Assembly (NCBI GenBank): GCA_013298715.1
Contig: JAAFIQ010000030.1
Coordinates: 1 to 33,394, forward strand
Direction: 5' to 3'
From: Bacteroidota bacterium
Lineage (GTDB): Bacteria; Bacteroidota; Bacteroidia; B-17B0; Aurantibacillaceae
Length of the DNA: 33,394 nt
Part shown: in pieces, positions 8,363 to 16,973 of the stretch
How the letters are laid out: every line of letters starts with the position of its first letter
Position numbering within the stretch: the first letter of the stretch is position 1
Made by a program: the position numbers and the translations under genes
Notes under the pieces: generated by a model
Databases searched by the model: none
Told to the model about the DNA's origin: nothing
The model's input: the letters and a program-made list of their open reading frames with translations, nothing else

Positions 8363-11300
8363 ATGATGAAACAATTAATTAAAAAACAAGCAAACAAATG
8401 GAATCTATTAGTGATACTCTCTTTGTTTTTGGTAATGAGCACCAAATTGGTCTCGCAAAATGTGAACGTAAGCGGCGCATTGGTTGGAAATGGAACATAC
8501 GCTACACTAGGGGCAGCTTTTACTGCAATTAATGGCGGAGCTCAAACAAGTGCAAACATTGTAATAAATGTTGCGGGTAATACAACAGAACCTGCCACAG
8601 CTCTTTTAAACAACGGCACATGGTCATCTTTTTTGATTCAACCAAGCGGAGGCGCACTTCGCACTATTACTGGTAGTGTAGCTGGTCCGTTAATTGATTT
8701 GAATGGCGTTACAACAGTAACAATTAATGGTTTAAACACTGGTGGAAATGCCTTAACAATTTCAAACACGGATATCGGCAATTTGTCTACTTCAACTATA
8801 CGTTTTATTAATGATGCATCTAATAACAGTATTATAAATACCTCCCTACTTGGGTCGGGTACAAGTTTAACCTTGGGTACTGTAATATTTTCTACAGCAA
8901 TTGCAACTGGTAATTCAAACAATGTTATTTCTAACAATATTATTAGTGCAGCAGGTACAAATTTTCCAACCAATAGCATTTACGCCGCAGGTACAGCAAC
9001 TGCAACAAATAACAACAATAATATTTTAAATAATTCCATTTCAGATTTTTTTAATCCTGGGTTGATTTCTACAGGGATTAATTTAGCGTCAAATAATTCA
9101 AACTGGGCAATTAGTAGCAATAGATTTTTTCAAACAACTCTTAAAACATACACTACTGCTAATACTCATCGTGGCATTTTAATTGCTGGTGGTAATGGTT
9201 ATACAATTAATAATAACATTATAGGTTATTCTGCAAGCAACGCAACAGGAACTTATGGCATGACTGGTACTATTGCAACACGTTTTACAGGAATTGAAAT
9301 ATCTTCGGGAACACTTACAGCTTCTTCTATTGCTGGCAATACTATAACAGCTATTACTTTAACTACATCTAGTGGTGCAGCTACTGGTGCGGGAATTTTA
9401 TGTGGTATTAGTTTAACTGGAGGAAATAATATTGTTGTTAACAATTTAATTGGCGGCACTAGCGGAACAAATCTTATTCAAGCAACTCCTTCAACTGCTC
9501 AAGGTGCTGTGGTTGGTATTAATTGTGCATCAACTGGTACTATTAGTATTAGTACAAATAGTATAGGTGGTTTAACTTCAACTGGTGTAACGGCAGCTGT
9601 TTCGGGAGCTGTTGCTGGCATTAACGTAACTGCCGCAGCTGCAAGCTTAAATATTACTAATAATATCATTGGAAATACAACTACCGACAATATGCGCGCT
9701 GGAACTAGTGGTTTAACTACAGGAAGCTCACTTGCATCAGGAATGAATTTATCTTCAACAGCAACTGGTACTATAATTGTTAACGGTAATACTATTCGTA
9801 ATTTTAGTTCTTATGGCATAGGAACTGGCGGGTATGTTCGTGGTATATGGACAGCCGCTGTAACAGGAAATATAAGTACCTACTCCATTACAAATAATAA
9901 TATTAATAATTTAGCAAGTAATAATGCAAACACAACTATTTCAAATGGTCAAACTGGTGCACAAGGAATTAACCTAAGTGTTGGTACGAATGGTGCTGTT
10001 TCTGGCAATACCATTACTAATGTGGCACTTACTAATAATACAATTACTACTGTTAATTATGCGGCAGGTATTACTCACGGTAATGCTACTAGCAGCCGTA
10101 TATTTAACAACCGTATTTTTAACGTAACCAATGCTGGTGTATCTACAGCAACCACTGCGCCAAATATTGCTGCCGGTATTATTATTCGTTCGGGCACTAC
10201 AGATGTTACCATTTTTAATAATTTTATTTCGTTAGGAAATAGCTTTACTAATGGTTGTACATTCATTGGCATCCAAGGAAACCATGGCTCAACGCCAGAT
10301 CCCATTAATAGAATTTATTTTAATACCATCAATATTGAAGGAACAGCGGCTAGTGGTTCTCAATCTACCTTTGGATATATGCGTGGAGATTTTTTGGCTA
10401 CGGCAAGAACAGCATCAGTTGATATAAAAAATAATATCATTACCAATACACGAACAGGAGGAACTGGTTTTCATTTCACTATAGGCAATAATTTTGGGAA
10501 CGCAGGAACAGCAACCGGCTGGGGTGCAGGGGCATCAAACAATAACGTACTAAATTCTACTGCTGCTACAATTGGCCATTGGAATGGTGTTAACTATAAC
10601 TTCACAGGATGGCAAACAAATTCGGTAGGAGATGCTAATAGCTACTCAGGAATAACAGTTACTTACGTAAACTCGGCAAATGATTTGCATTTGAATATGG
10701 GAGTAACACCAACGTTAATAGAATCTAACGCTCAAAATATTTTAGGCTTTACAACAGATATTGATGGACAGCTTCGTCCTGGTCCATTGGGTTCAGTAAA
10801 CGGCGGAGCATTTTTACCCGATATTGGAGCCGATGAAATTGATGGTGTTCCTTTAGATATTAATGCGCCAATAATTAACCAAACACCACTAACCTTTACT
10901 TGTGCCACAGGAAATAGAACCTTTACAGCTTCTTTGTTAGATCTTACAGGTGTGCCAACAACTGGCACTTTACAACCTAGAGTTTATTTTAGAAAAAATG
11001 TAGGGCCTTGGTTCTCTGACCAGGGTGTATTAGCAAGTGGTACAGCAAATAATGGCGTTTGGAGTTTCACAATTACTTCTGCAACTATGGGCGGATTGGT
11101 AACATCTGATGTTGTAAGTTATTATGTTATTGCACAAGATTTAATTGGTAATATAGGTTCTAATCCTTCTGCCGGATTAGTTGCTACAAACGTTAACTCT
11201 GTTACTACGGCCCCAACAAACCCTAATAGTTATGCCATTGCTGGAAGTTTATCAGGGCTTTATACAGTAGGCGCGACTGGAACTTATACGTCATTAACCG

Positions 11301-13693
11301 CTGCGGCCAATGCCTATAACACAAGTTGTTTAACTGGCTCAGTAGTATTTAGTTTAACGGATGCAACATATCCTTTTGAAACTTTTCCTATTACCTTTTT
11401 AAATAACGTAAACGCAAGTATTACTAACAGTTTATTGATCAAGCCAGCTGCTAATGTAAGTCCAACCATTACTGGCTCTTCAACAACGGCAATTATAGTA
11501 ATTAATGGCGGAGATTTTATTACCCTTAATGGCAGCAATGGTAATCTTGTAAATTCAATTTGTCCTTTAGTAAAAGCTAGTAAAGATTTAACGGTTATTA
11601 ATACAAATTTAGCAACAGCTTCGGCAGTTCTAGCTTTGCAAACCACAACAAGTGGAGACGGCGCAACTAATAATTCTATACTCAATACAAACGTTGTAGG
11701 AATCGGAAGTGCAGCAACTGGTGTAGCCATTAATATTAGTGGACCAACATTAGGAAGTGGTGTAGGCTCAGTTAACAACAGCAACAACAGTATCGTAAAT
11801 AATTCTATCCAAAGTGCACAAGTTGGTATCTTCTCAGCAGGGCAATCTATAACTATTAAAAACAGTAACAATGTCTATGATTTGAACGAATTAAATGGTA
11901 CCGCGGCAAGCGCTATTGGACGAATAGGTATTATGATATTGTTTGAAGATGCACCTTTTGTTAGAGGAAATAACGTAGGTAATATTACTTCAAATGCCTC
12001 TAATGATATTATTGGTATTACCTTAGGTAGTAACTCACTAGCCAACTCGTTAACAACTGGTGCCGAAACTACTAATGCCACAGTAACAGGAAACATCGTA
12101 AATAATATCTTACAAAGTAACACCTTCTCCTCTGGAGGGATTATATTAGCAGCCACCTCAACAGGTACTACGTTAATTGCCAACAACTCAGTTAATAATG
12201 TATTTGCGAATGGCACAGGTGGCGATTTTGCTGTTGGTATTTATTATGGTGGAGGTGCAGGCTTATTAAATGTGTTTCATAATTCGATTCATGTAACTGG
12301 TACTACTTTAACTGGTGCTAGTCAACCGAATATTGCATTGGCAATTAATGGCGTAACTCCAACTGTTAATATTCGTAACAATATTTTAATTTGTACTGGC
12401 AGCAATGGCTTTAATGGCAACACCGGTATAGGTTTAGCATATACCAGTACTTTAGGTAATTATGCCAATTTAACCAGTTCCAATAATGATATTTTTGTTT
12501 CTGGAACAAGCTCTTCTATTGGTCGTGTTGGTTCTTTATCAGCGGGTACTCAACAAATAACTTTAGCTAACTGGCAAACAGAAACAGGAAAGGATTTGAA
12601 CTCGGCTAACGTATTACCTAATTTTGTTGGTGCTAATGATTTGCATTTAGTTGCAAATAACAATGCTGGTATTGAAAATGCTGGAGCACCGATTGCATTA
12701 GTGCCAACGGATATTGATTGTACACCTCGTAACACAACAGCACCTGATATTGGCTTTGATGAAGTGTGTACTAATCCATCGTTGGCAACAGCAGCGGTAA
12801 GCAATAGCTTGGTTTGCTCAGGTTCTACAGTTGCTTTATCTGTTGTTACTGGTACACTAAATGATGCCACTGCTTGGAATTGGTATACTGGAAGCTGCGG
12901 TGGTAGCAGTGCAGGTACTGGCACTTTAATAAGTGTAGCTCCTACAAACACAACCAGTTATTTTGTTAGCGGCATGGGAGGATGTATCACAACACCTACT
13001 TGCGTTAGTGTAACGGTTAATACAAATCCATTACCGGCAATAACCACTAACACAGGAAGTATCTGTGTTGGTAATAGCTTTACCATTGTGCCAAGTGGCG
13101 CATCAACTTATACATTTAGTGGCGGTAGTGCCATCGTAAGCCCAGTTGCAACCACCAATTATACTGTAAGCGGCACTAATACCTTAGGCTGTAACGGTTC
13201 TACTGTGGTAACAGTTACAGTGAATGCCTTGCCTACAGTAAGTGCGGTTACATCTAATACGTTACTTTGCGAAGGTCAAAGTGCTAACTTAACTGCTAGC
13301 GGTGCAACCACTTATTCTTGGAATACAAACGCAACGAGCTCACTAATCGCCGTATCTCCAACAGTTACTACCACATATACGGTTACAGGAACAAATGCAA
13401 ATGGTTGTAAAAATACTACCACTATTACTCAGAGTGTTAGCCCATGTACCGGTGTTAATAACTTGGCCTCGATTGCTTCGAGCAACATTTTGATATATCC
13501 AAATCCAAACAATGGTGAGTTTTTAGTTAATACAAGTCTAACTACAACAATAACAATTTATAATGGAACTGCTCAACTTGTTTATTCAAAATCTTGTGAA
13601 GCGGGTGTTCATTCAGTAAAATTAAATGAATTGGTAAAAGGCATTTATTTTGTAAAAGCTAATGATGCTGTTTATAAAATGATTGTTGAATAG
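8363..13693 (+). CDS. Large secreted beta-helix/Ig-like protein, T9SS type A sorting domain
   Basis: A 1776-residue exported protein. The signal peptide lies within residues 1-32 (hydrophobic LLVILSLFLVMS, then LVSQ). Two modules follow with the same opening (a V..GTYATL/GTYTSLTAA-type segment at about 34 and 964) and the same ending (NDLHL ... TDID ... PDIGADE/GFDE, at about 771-831 and 1424-1462). Inside are many short N/S/T/I-rich strands typical of right-handed parallel beta-helix (PbH1) repeats. An Ig-like domain (about 833-950) separates them, and three (V/I/L)C.G Ig-like units (about 1468-1695) precede a C-terminal sorting domain (1707-1776, IYPNPNNGEF ... KGIYFVKAND). The beta-helix suggests glycan binding or cleavage, but I see no definable active site. 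Product likely exported and attached to the cell surface. A terminator follows the stop. Confidence 0.85.
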   Translation: MMKQLIKKQANKWNLLVILSLFLVMSTKLVSQNVNVSGALVGNGTYATLGAAFTAINGGAQTSANIVINVAGNTTEPATALLNNGTWSSFLIQPSGGALRTITGSVAGPLIDLNGVTTVTINGLNTGGNALTISNTDIGNLSTSTIRFINDASNNSIINTSLLGSGTSLTLGTVIFSTAIATGNSNNVISNNIISAAGTNFPTNSIYAAGTATATNNNNNILNNSISDFFNPGLISTGINLASNNSNWAISSNRFFQTTLKTYTTANTHRGILIAGGNGYTINNNIIGYSASNATGTYGMTGTIATRFTGIEISSGTLTASSIAGNTITAITLTTSSGAATGAGILCGISLTGGNNIVVNNLIGGTSGTNLIQATPSTAQGAVVGINCASTGTISISTNSIGGLTSTGVTAAVSGAVAGINVTAAAASLNITNNIIGNTTTDNMRAGTSGLTTGSSLASGMNLSSTATGTIIVNGNTIRNFSSYGIGTGGYVRGIWTAAVTGNISTYSITNNNINNLASNNANTTISNGQTGAQGINLSVGTNGAVSGNTITNVALTNNTITTVNYAAGITHGNATSSRIFNNRIFNVTNAGVSTATTAPNIAAGIIIRSGTTDVTIFNNFISLGNSFTNGCTFIGIQGNHGSTPDPINRIYFNTINIEGTAASGSQSTFGYMRGDFLATARTASVDIKNNIITNTRTGGTGFHFTIGNNFGNAGTATGWGAGASNNNVLNSTAATIGHWNGVNYNFTGWQTNSVGDANSYSGITVTYVNSANDLHLNMGVTPTLIESNAQNILGFTTDIDGQLRPGPLGSVNGGAFLPDIGADEIDGVPLDINAPIINQTPLTFTCATGNRTFTASLLDLTGVPTTGTLQPRVYFRKNVGPWFSDQGVLASGTANNGVWSFTITSATMGGLVTSDVVSYYVIAQDLIGNIGSNPSAGLVATNVNSVTTAPTNPNSYAIAGSLSGLYTVGATGTYTSLTAAANAYNTSCLTGSVVFSLTDATYPFETFPITFLNNVNASITNSLLIKPAANVSPTITGSSTTAIIVINGGDFITLNGSNGNLVNSICPLVKASKDLTVINTNLATASAVLALQTTTSGDGATNNSILNTNVVGIGSAATGVAINISGPTLGSGVGSVNNSNNSIVNNSIQSAQVGIFSAGQSITIKNSNNVYDLNELNGTAASAIGRIGIMILFEDAPFVRGNNVGNITSNASNDIIGITLGSNSLANSLTTGAETTNATVTGNIVNNILQSNTFSSGGIILAATSTGTTLIANNSVNNVFANGTGGDFAVGIYYGGGAGLLNVFHNSIHVTGTTLTGASQPNIALAINGVTPTVNIRNNILICTGSNGFNGNTGIGLAYTSTLGNYANLTSSNNDIFVSGTSSSIGRVGSLSAGTQQITLANWQTETGKDLNSANVLPNFVGANDLHLVANNNAGIENAGAPIALVPTDIDCTPRNTTAPDIGFDEVCTNPSLATAAVSNSLVCSGSTVALSVVTGTLNDATAWNWYTGSCGGSSAGTGTLISVAPTNTTSYFVSGMGGCITTPTCVSVTVNTNPLPAITTNTGSICVGNSFTIVPSGASTYTFSGGSAIVSPVATTNYTVSGTNTLGCNGSTVVTVTVNALPTVSAVTSNTLLCEGQSANLTASGATTYSWNTNATSSLIAVSPTVTTTYTVTGTNANGCKNTTTITQSVSPCTGVNNLASIASSNILIYPNPNNGEFLVNTSLTTTITIYNGTAQLVYSKSCEAGVHSVKLNELVKGIYFVKANDAVYKMIVE

Positions 13694-13717
13694 AAACAAG
13701 ATATACGTCCAACAAAA

Positions 13718-13748
13718 TAAAAACCCTGAATTAAGTCGGGGTTTTTTA
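13718..13748 (+). terminator. Rho-independent terminator
   Basis: AAAACCCTGA (13720-13729) pairs with TCGGGGTTTT (13736-13745) as a 10-bp stem with one T-G wobble and the 6-base loop ATTAAG, followed by further Ts. It lies 25 bases after the stop of the beta-helix protein gene. Confidence 0.85.
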
Positions 13749-13749
13749 A

Positions 13750-14067
13750 TATTGTGTAGTCAATAAATAAGGTTCAGTCAAAAACGCAAATATGTCAATC
13801 AATAGGAGATTTGATGGTAGACAGTAGAAGTCGAGTTATCGACGAACTATCTGTCTTATTGCGGGTTATCCCGATTTAGCAACTGTTAGGATTTCTTAAA
13901 ATGGATTTTTCTGGAAATCATTAGAGTTGCTTAATCTTAGATAGTTCTTTTTTGAACCGTGTGATTAGGGTTAAATCCTGTTTTAAATGCCAATTTTTTA
14001 TACATTTTGAGTGAACACTAAATAGGTTTCGCTCAATAAAACCAATTGTAATTATAAGGTAGTTAAA
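13750..14067. other. Non-coding region between terminator and cassette-like unit
   Basis: No supported gene. It holds repeat copy 2 (13821-13873) and a 9-bp stem, TTGAGTGAA (14007-14015) with TTCGCTCAA (14028-14036), one wobble pair and a 12-base loop. No T-run follows this stem, so its role is open. Confidence 0.6.
13821..13873 (+). repeat. Dispersed palindromic repeat, copy 2
   Basis: This copy matches the minus strand of 155-208 along 53 positions with about ten differences and one gap. It contains the dyad TAGAAGTCGA-GTTA-TCGACGAACTA and the small hairpin CGGG-TTAT-CCCG at 13862-13873. In copy 1 the second hairpin keeps three to four pairs with a shifted loop, so structure may be what is conserved. 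It lies about 70 bp past the terminator of the beta-helix gene. I found no third copy in the window. Confidence 0.7.
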
Positions 14068-14071
14068 ATAA

Positions 14072-14253
14072 CGGTCTGCAAGCAGGCGCAGGCGGCATTA
14101 TGAAAATTCATCTGTCTACCCGCACCAAACTTAATTACGAAGATACATGTTTTTTAGCGGAGGCAAAATAAAAAACGGTCTGACCGAAGGGAAGGCAATA
14201 ATGTAAGCCGAAGCCCTTGTATGTCCCGCCGCTTGCGCTTGCTTGCTGTTATG
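14072..14253 (-). repeat. Long imperfect palindrome, attC-like recombination site candidate
   Basis: On the plus strand the 19-mer at 14078-14096 (GCAAGCAGGCGCAGGCGGC) is matched in inverted orientation by 14228-14246 with 17 of 19 bases. Outer boundaries are AATAACGG on one side and CATAACAG on the other. The interior has a smaller dyad (AAGGG..GGC / GCC..CCCTT, about 14186-14218) and two copies of ACGGTCTG (14071-14078 and 14175-14182). The minus-strand gene ends inside one arm: its TAA (14251-14249) is part of CATAAC. Integron attC sites share this layout (R'' box next to the ORF stop, paired L boxes, GTT at the far end), but the match to RYYYAAC/GTTRRRY is imperfect and 182 bp is long. 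GC content is clearly above that of the surroundings. Confidence 0.5.
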
Positions 14254-14638
14254 TGCTGTGGCTTTTAGGTCTGCGTATTAGGTCTACAAATAGTGCTAAA
14301 ATAAAACAAGAAACTAGTCCACAAACCAACAGCAGAGTCCAATTACCATCATTTGAACCAGGCGTCGTGATATAAAAGTACGAAAATACAGTCACAGGAA
14401 AAAATGAAAAAGTCAATATTGATGTTAAGAATAGTCTTGGAAAGTTATCCTTGTTGTCCAAACATTTTAAAAAAACGAGTGAACAAATGGTCGTTAAAAT
14501 TAAAGTCGAAAGTGTCAAAAAGTCAACTGTATTTTGTCGTAAGGGTAATTGAATATATAAAATTGTCAAAATACTATTTACTAGTCCGAAAAATAATGCA
14601 GTTGTCCAAGGAGAAAGAAATATTAATTTGAACTTCAT
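14249..14638 (-). CDS. Small membrane protein of unknown function (cassette-like gene)
   Basis: A 129-residue protein with four predicted membrane helices (about 11-31, 38-58, 68-90 and 100-121) and a basic C-terminal tail ending RRPKSHST. I recognise no family. Its stop codon overlaps the arm of the long palindrome at 14072-14253. The unit is bounded by AAATAAC at 14066-14072 and 14666-14672 (plus strand), exactly 600 bp apart, which is what a single inserted gene cassette would look like. The opposite strand carries a shorter Lys/Ser-rich frame without recognisable features, so the minus-strand reading is preferred. Confidence 0.6.
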   Translation of the reverse strand: MKFKLIFLSPWTTALFFGLVNSILTILYIQLPLRQNTVDFLTLSTLILTTICSLVFLKCLDNKDNFPRLFLTSILTFSFFPVTVFSYFYITTPGSNDGNWTLLLVCGLVSCFILALFVDLIRRPKSHST

Positions 14639-14727
14639 TTTATTTGGCTAAATGCATGCCATTGCAAATAACAAATAGCTTGAACTATGTAAAAGTTATA
14701 ATTGGTATTAAATGGAAAACATGGCCT

Positions 14728-14761
14728 AAAAAAAGCCGTTTCGAGTGAAACGGCTTTTTTT
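14728..14761 (-). terminator. Rho-independent (probably bidirectional) terminator
   Basis: A perfect stem pairs AAAAAAAGCCGTTTC (14728-14742) with its complement at 14747-14761 around the loop GAGT. On the minus strand it sits just after the metalloprotease stop and ends in a T-run. The A/T tails allow it to work in both directions, shielding the cassette-like gene. Confidence 0.9.
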
Positions 14762-14777
14762 AAAAACTTTGGAATAA

Positions 14778-16952
14778 TTATTCTACAATGAGTTTACGAG
14801 ACATTTTTGTTCCATTTAAGCTAATGTTTACAAAGTATATCCCTTTCGCTAACCCTTCATTATTGTTTATATTTACCGTGTGCGTTCCGGGAGCATAATT
14901 TGAATTATTTGATGGAAGAACAACTTTTCCTAGTACATCTACAACTTCAATTCCTATATTAGAAGCATCACTCAAGGTGAATTTAACCGTACTTGTTCCT
15001 TTTGTAGGATTAGGATACAAACCTAATGAAATACTTTTTGTTAGTTCATTAATCCCTACTGTATTTCCTGCAAAATTAATTTTATCTATGTACATTCTGT
15101 TTCCTGCTCCATTCGTTGCATCTTCAACAAAATTAAAACGAACCATTACACTTGCTGAATTTGAAAAATCAAACCAAAATGAGTCAAAATTAAACCCACC
15201 GGCATCTGAGGTGTAAGTTTTCCACTGTGTACTCGTAGGAATAAAAACTGAATTTGTAACCGGAACTATACCGCCCGAGCCAGAAGCCATTGTATTGGCT
15301 GCGAATTGTCTTATAGTTTTCCAAGTAGCTCCACAATCAAGACTACCTTCTAGGAATAAATTGTCATTGTGAGATGAGCTGTTTCTCGCATAAGCGTAAG
15401 AAAATTCAAAGGTACCAGCTTGGTTGTTTAAAAGGTCCATCATAGGCATTTGCAGAATATCTGATTGACCCGCTGCGCTTAAAGGACCGTCAACAAAATA
15501 ACTATTTGCACCATCTTTTGCAGATAAATTAGTTATCTCCCAAGCAACACCATTTGGGTTTATAACGCTCCAATTGGCTGGTGTGCCAGTTCCTTCAAAA
15601 CTCTCAATTGCCGGACCAGTTATTGCTGCTGCACCATTTACTACATTTATTGTTCTTGTACTAGTTGAACTTCCTTGAGCGTTGCCAACCGTTAATGAAA
15701 CTGTAATGATTCCAGGCGTATTGAAAGTTGCACTGCTTAATGAAGAGGTTGGATTAGCAAAAACAACACCACTTGAACCGCTCCAAGAATAACTAGTAAT
15801 TGCTGCGTTATAAGAGGCATCTTTCATTACAAGACTACTACCACTACAAATTTGGTATTTATCGGTTGTTGTACCAAATGCAGAAATAGGGGCACAAAGG
15901 ACAGGATTACTAATACCGGTTGCTATTAAATTGGCGTTACTCCATAAATTATTTCTACCGCTTGTTGCCGAAGTTAGAGCAGCTCTCATAGCATTGGTTT
16001 GCCCTGTGGTAAAGTTACGTGGACAATCAGAATAGTTCATGATATTTTGAACATTGTTCAAATTATTCATGGCAGGGTTGGTTTGAGCGCAAGCTGAAAT
16101 AGAACTACTCGCACAACCTCCAAACTCACCTTTTGTAATTGGAGTATCAGAAATACCGTCATCTCCACAAGACACACCAGGATTGTTGGTATTACCCCAT
16201 GTATGAGATAAGTTGAACCAATGGCCAGCCTCATGACTCAAAGAACGTGCTTGCACCATTGTACCTAAAAAACCATAATTGTAAACAATGGCATCTTGAA
16301 CCGCACCGCTTGACCAAGCTCCTGGTTTAAATGTATAACCTACAACAATACCTTGCTGACCTTGAGCAGCAACTATGTCTTTCACAATAATTATATTCAT
16401 ATACTTGGTTGGATTCCAAGTAATACCATTGTACAAAAATGAAAACGCACCAGGTTGGTTTCTGTCCCATTCAGTTCTGGCGTCGTATCTACGAATAATA
16501 CCATTGGTACAATTACCATTTGGGTCTAATTTAGCTAAAACAAATTTTATTTCTGAGTCAATAAATGAAGCATTAAATGGCGGTACTGTTGTATTAGCAT
16601 CAGCACTTGTTCGGGCGTAGTCATCGTTCATCCATTTTAAGGCTTGTATAATTGTAGCATCGCTCACGTTTTCTGGCCCGCCTTGATGTAAAATATGGAA
16701 TACAACAGGAACAGTATAAACGGGAGGTGCTAACGATTTATTAGCAGTAATATTTTTTTCAAACTCTTCTTTTTGAGTGTTCAAGATATTCTGAGCAGCT
16801 TCGTAGCGTTGTTTTGCCGAAGGGTCGTCTTTAAAGTGCTGATCCATTACATCGTAAGTAATGCAGGGCTGAACCTTTTTGTCTGTTTGTGCATTTAATA
16901 AACCACTAGTTAGTAAGCTGGCTAAGCACAAGTATTGTATTTGTTTTTTCAT
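14778..16952 (-). CDS. Secreted M43-type (pappalysin/cytophagalysin) zinc metalloprotease, T9SS type A
   Basis: A 724-residue exported protease. The signal peptide ends near residue 21 (LLNA-Q). A propeptide-like region with charged helices (30-70) precedes the catalytic domain (about 78-335). The zinc site is HEAGHWFNLSH, with ligands H240, H244 and H250 and catalytic E241, followed by the Met-turn region NIMNYSDC (303-310); this HExxHxxxxxH arrangement is typical of M43 metzincins. Next come a PKD-like domain (about 360-437), a jelly-roll/MAM-like domain (about 445-628, opening IESFEG) and a type A sorting domain (about 640-724, LYPNPTKGTS ... KGIYFVNIS ... KLIVE). It likely degrades extracellular protein for nutrition or surface processing. 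It starts 21 bp after an SPFH gene, so it may share its transcript. Confidence 0.9.
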   Translation of the reverse strand: MKKQIQYLCLASLLTSGLLNAQTDKKVQPCITYDVMDQHFKDDPSAKQRYEAAQNILNTQKEEFEKNITANKSLAPPVYTVPVVFHILHQGGPENVSDATIIQALKWMNDDYARTSADANTTVPPFNASFIDSEIKFVLAKLDPNGNCTNGIIRRYDARTEWDRNQPGAFSFLYNGITWNPTKYMNIIIVKDIVAAQGQQGIVVGYTFKPGAWSSGAVQDAIVYNYGFLGTMVQARSLSHEAGHWFNLSHTWGNTNNPGVSCGDDGISDTPITKGEFGGCASSSISACAQTNPAMNNLNNVQNIMNYSDCPRNFTTGQTNAMRAALTSATSGRNNLWSNANLIATGISNPVLCAPISAFGTTTDKYQICSGSSLVMKDASYNAAITSYSWSGSSGVVFANPTSSLSSATFNTPGIITVSLTVGNAQGSSTSTRTINVVNGAAAITGPAIESFEGTGTPANWSVINPNGVAWEITNLSAKDGANSYFVDGPLSAAGQSDILQMPMMDLLNNQAGTFEFSYAYARNSSSHNDNLFLEGSLDCGATWKTIRQFAANTMASGSGGIVPVTNSVFIPTSTQWKTYTSDAGGFNFDSFWFDFSNSASVMVRFNFVEDATNGAGNRMYIDKINFAGNTVGINELTKSISLGLYPNPTKGTSTVKFTLSDASNIGIEVVDVLGKVVLPSNNSNYAPGTHTVNINNNEGLAKGIYFVNISLNGTKMSRKLIVE

Positions 16953-16973
16953 ATTTGTTTGTGTTTATTTTAT

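Noticed and set aside
8638-12951. Several long minus-strand frames within the 1776-residue gene
   Set aside because: They mirror the low-complexity Asn/Thr/Ser/Ala-rich repeats of the plus-strand gene and show no start context or family pattern.
14098-14170. Small ATG-started frame (about 23 codons) inside the long palindrome unit
   Set aside because: It is short, has no clear signal for translation and lies in the loop of the palindromic element; chance is the simplest explanation.
14404-14631. Plus-strand frame of 75 codons opposite the small membrane protein gene
   Set aside because: It has no recognisable motif, while the minus strand gives a clean four-helix membrane protein whose stop falls in the flanking palindrome.
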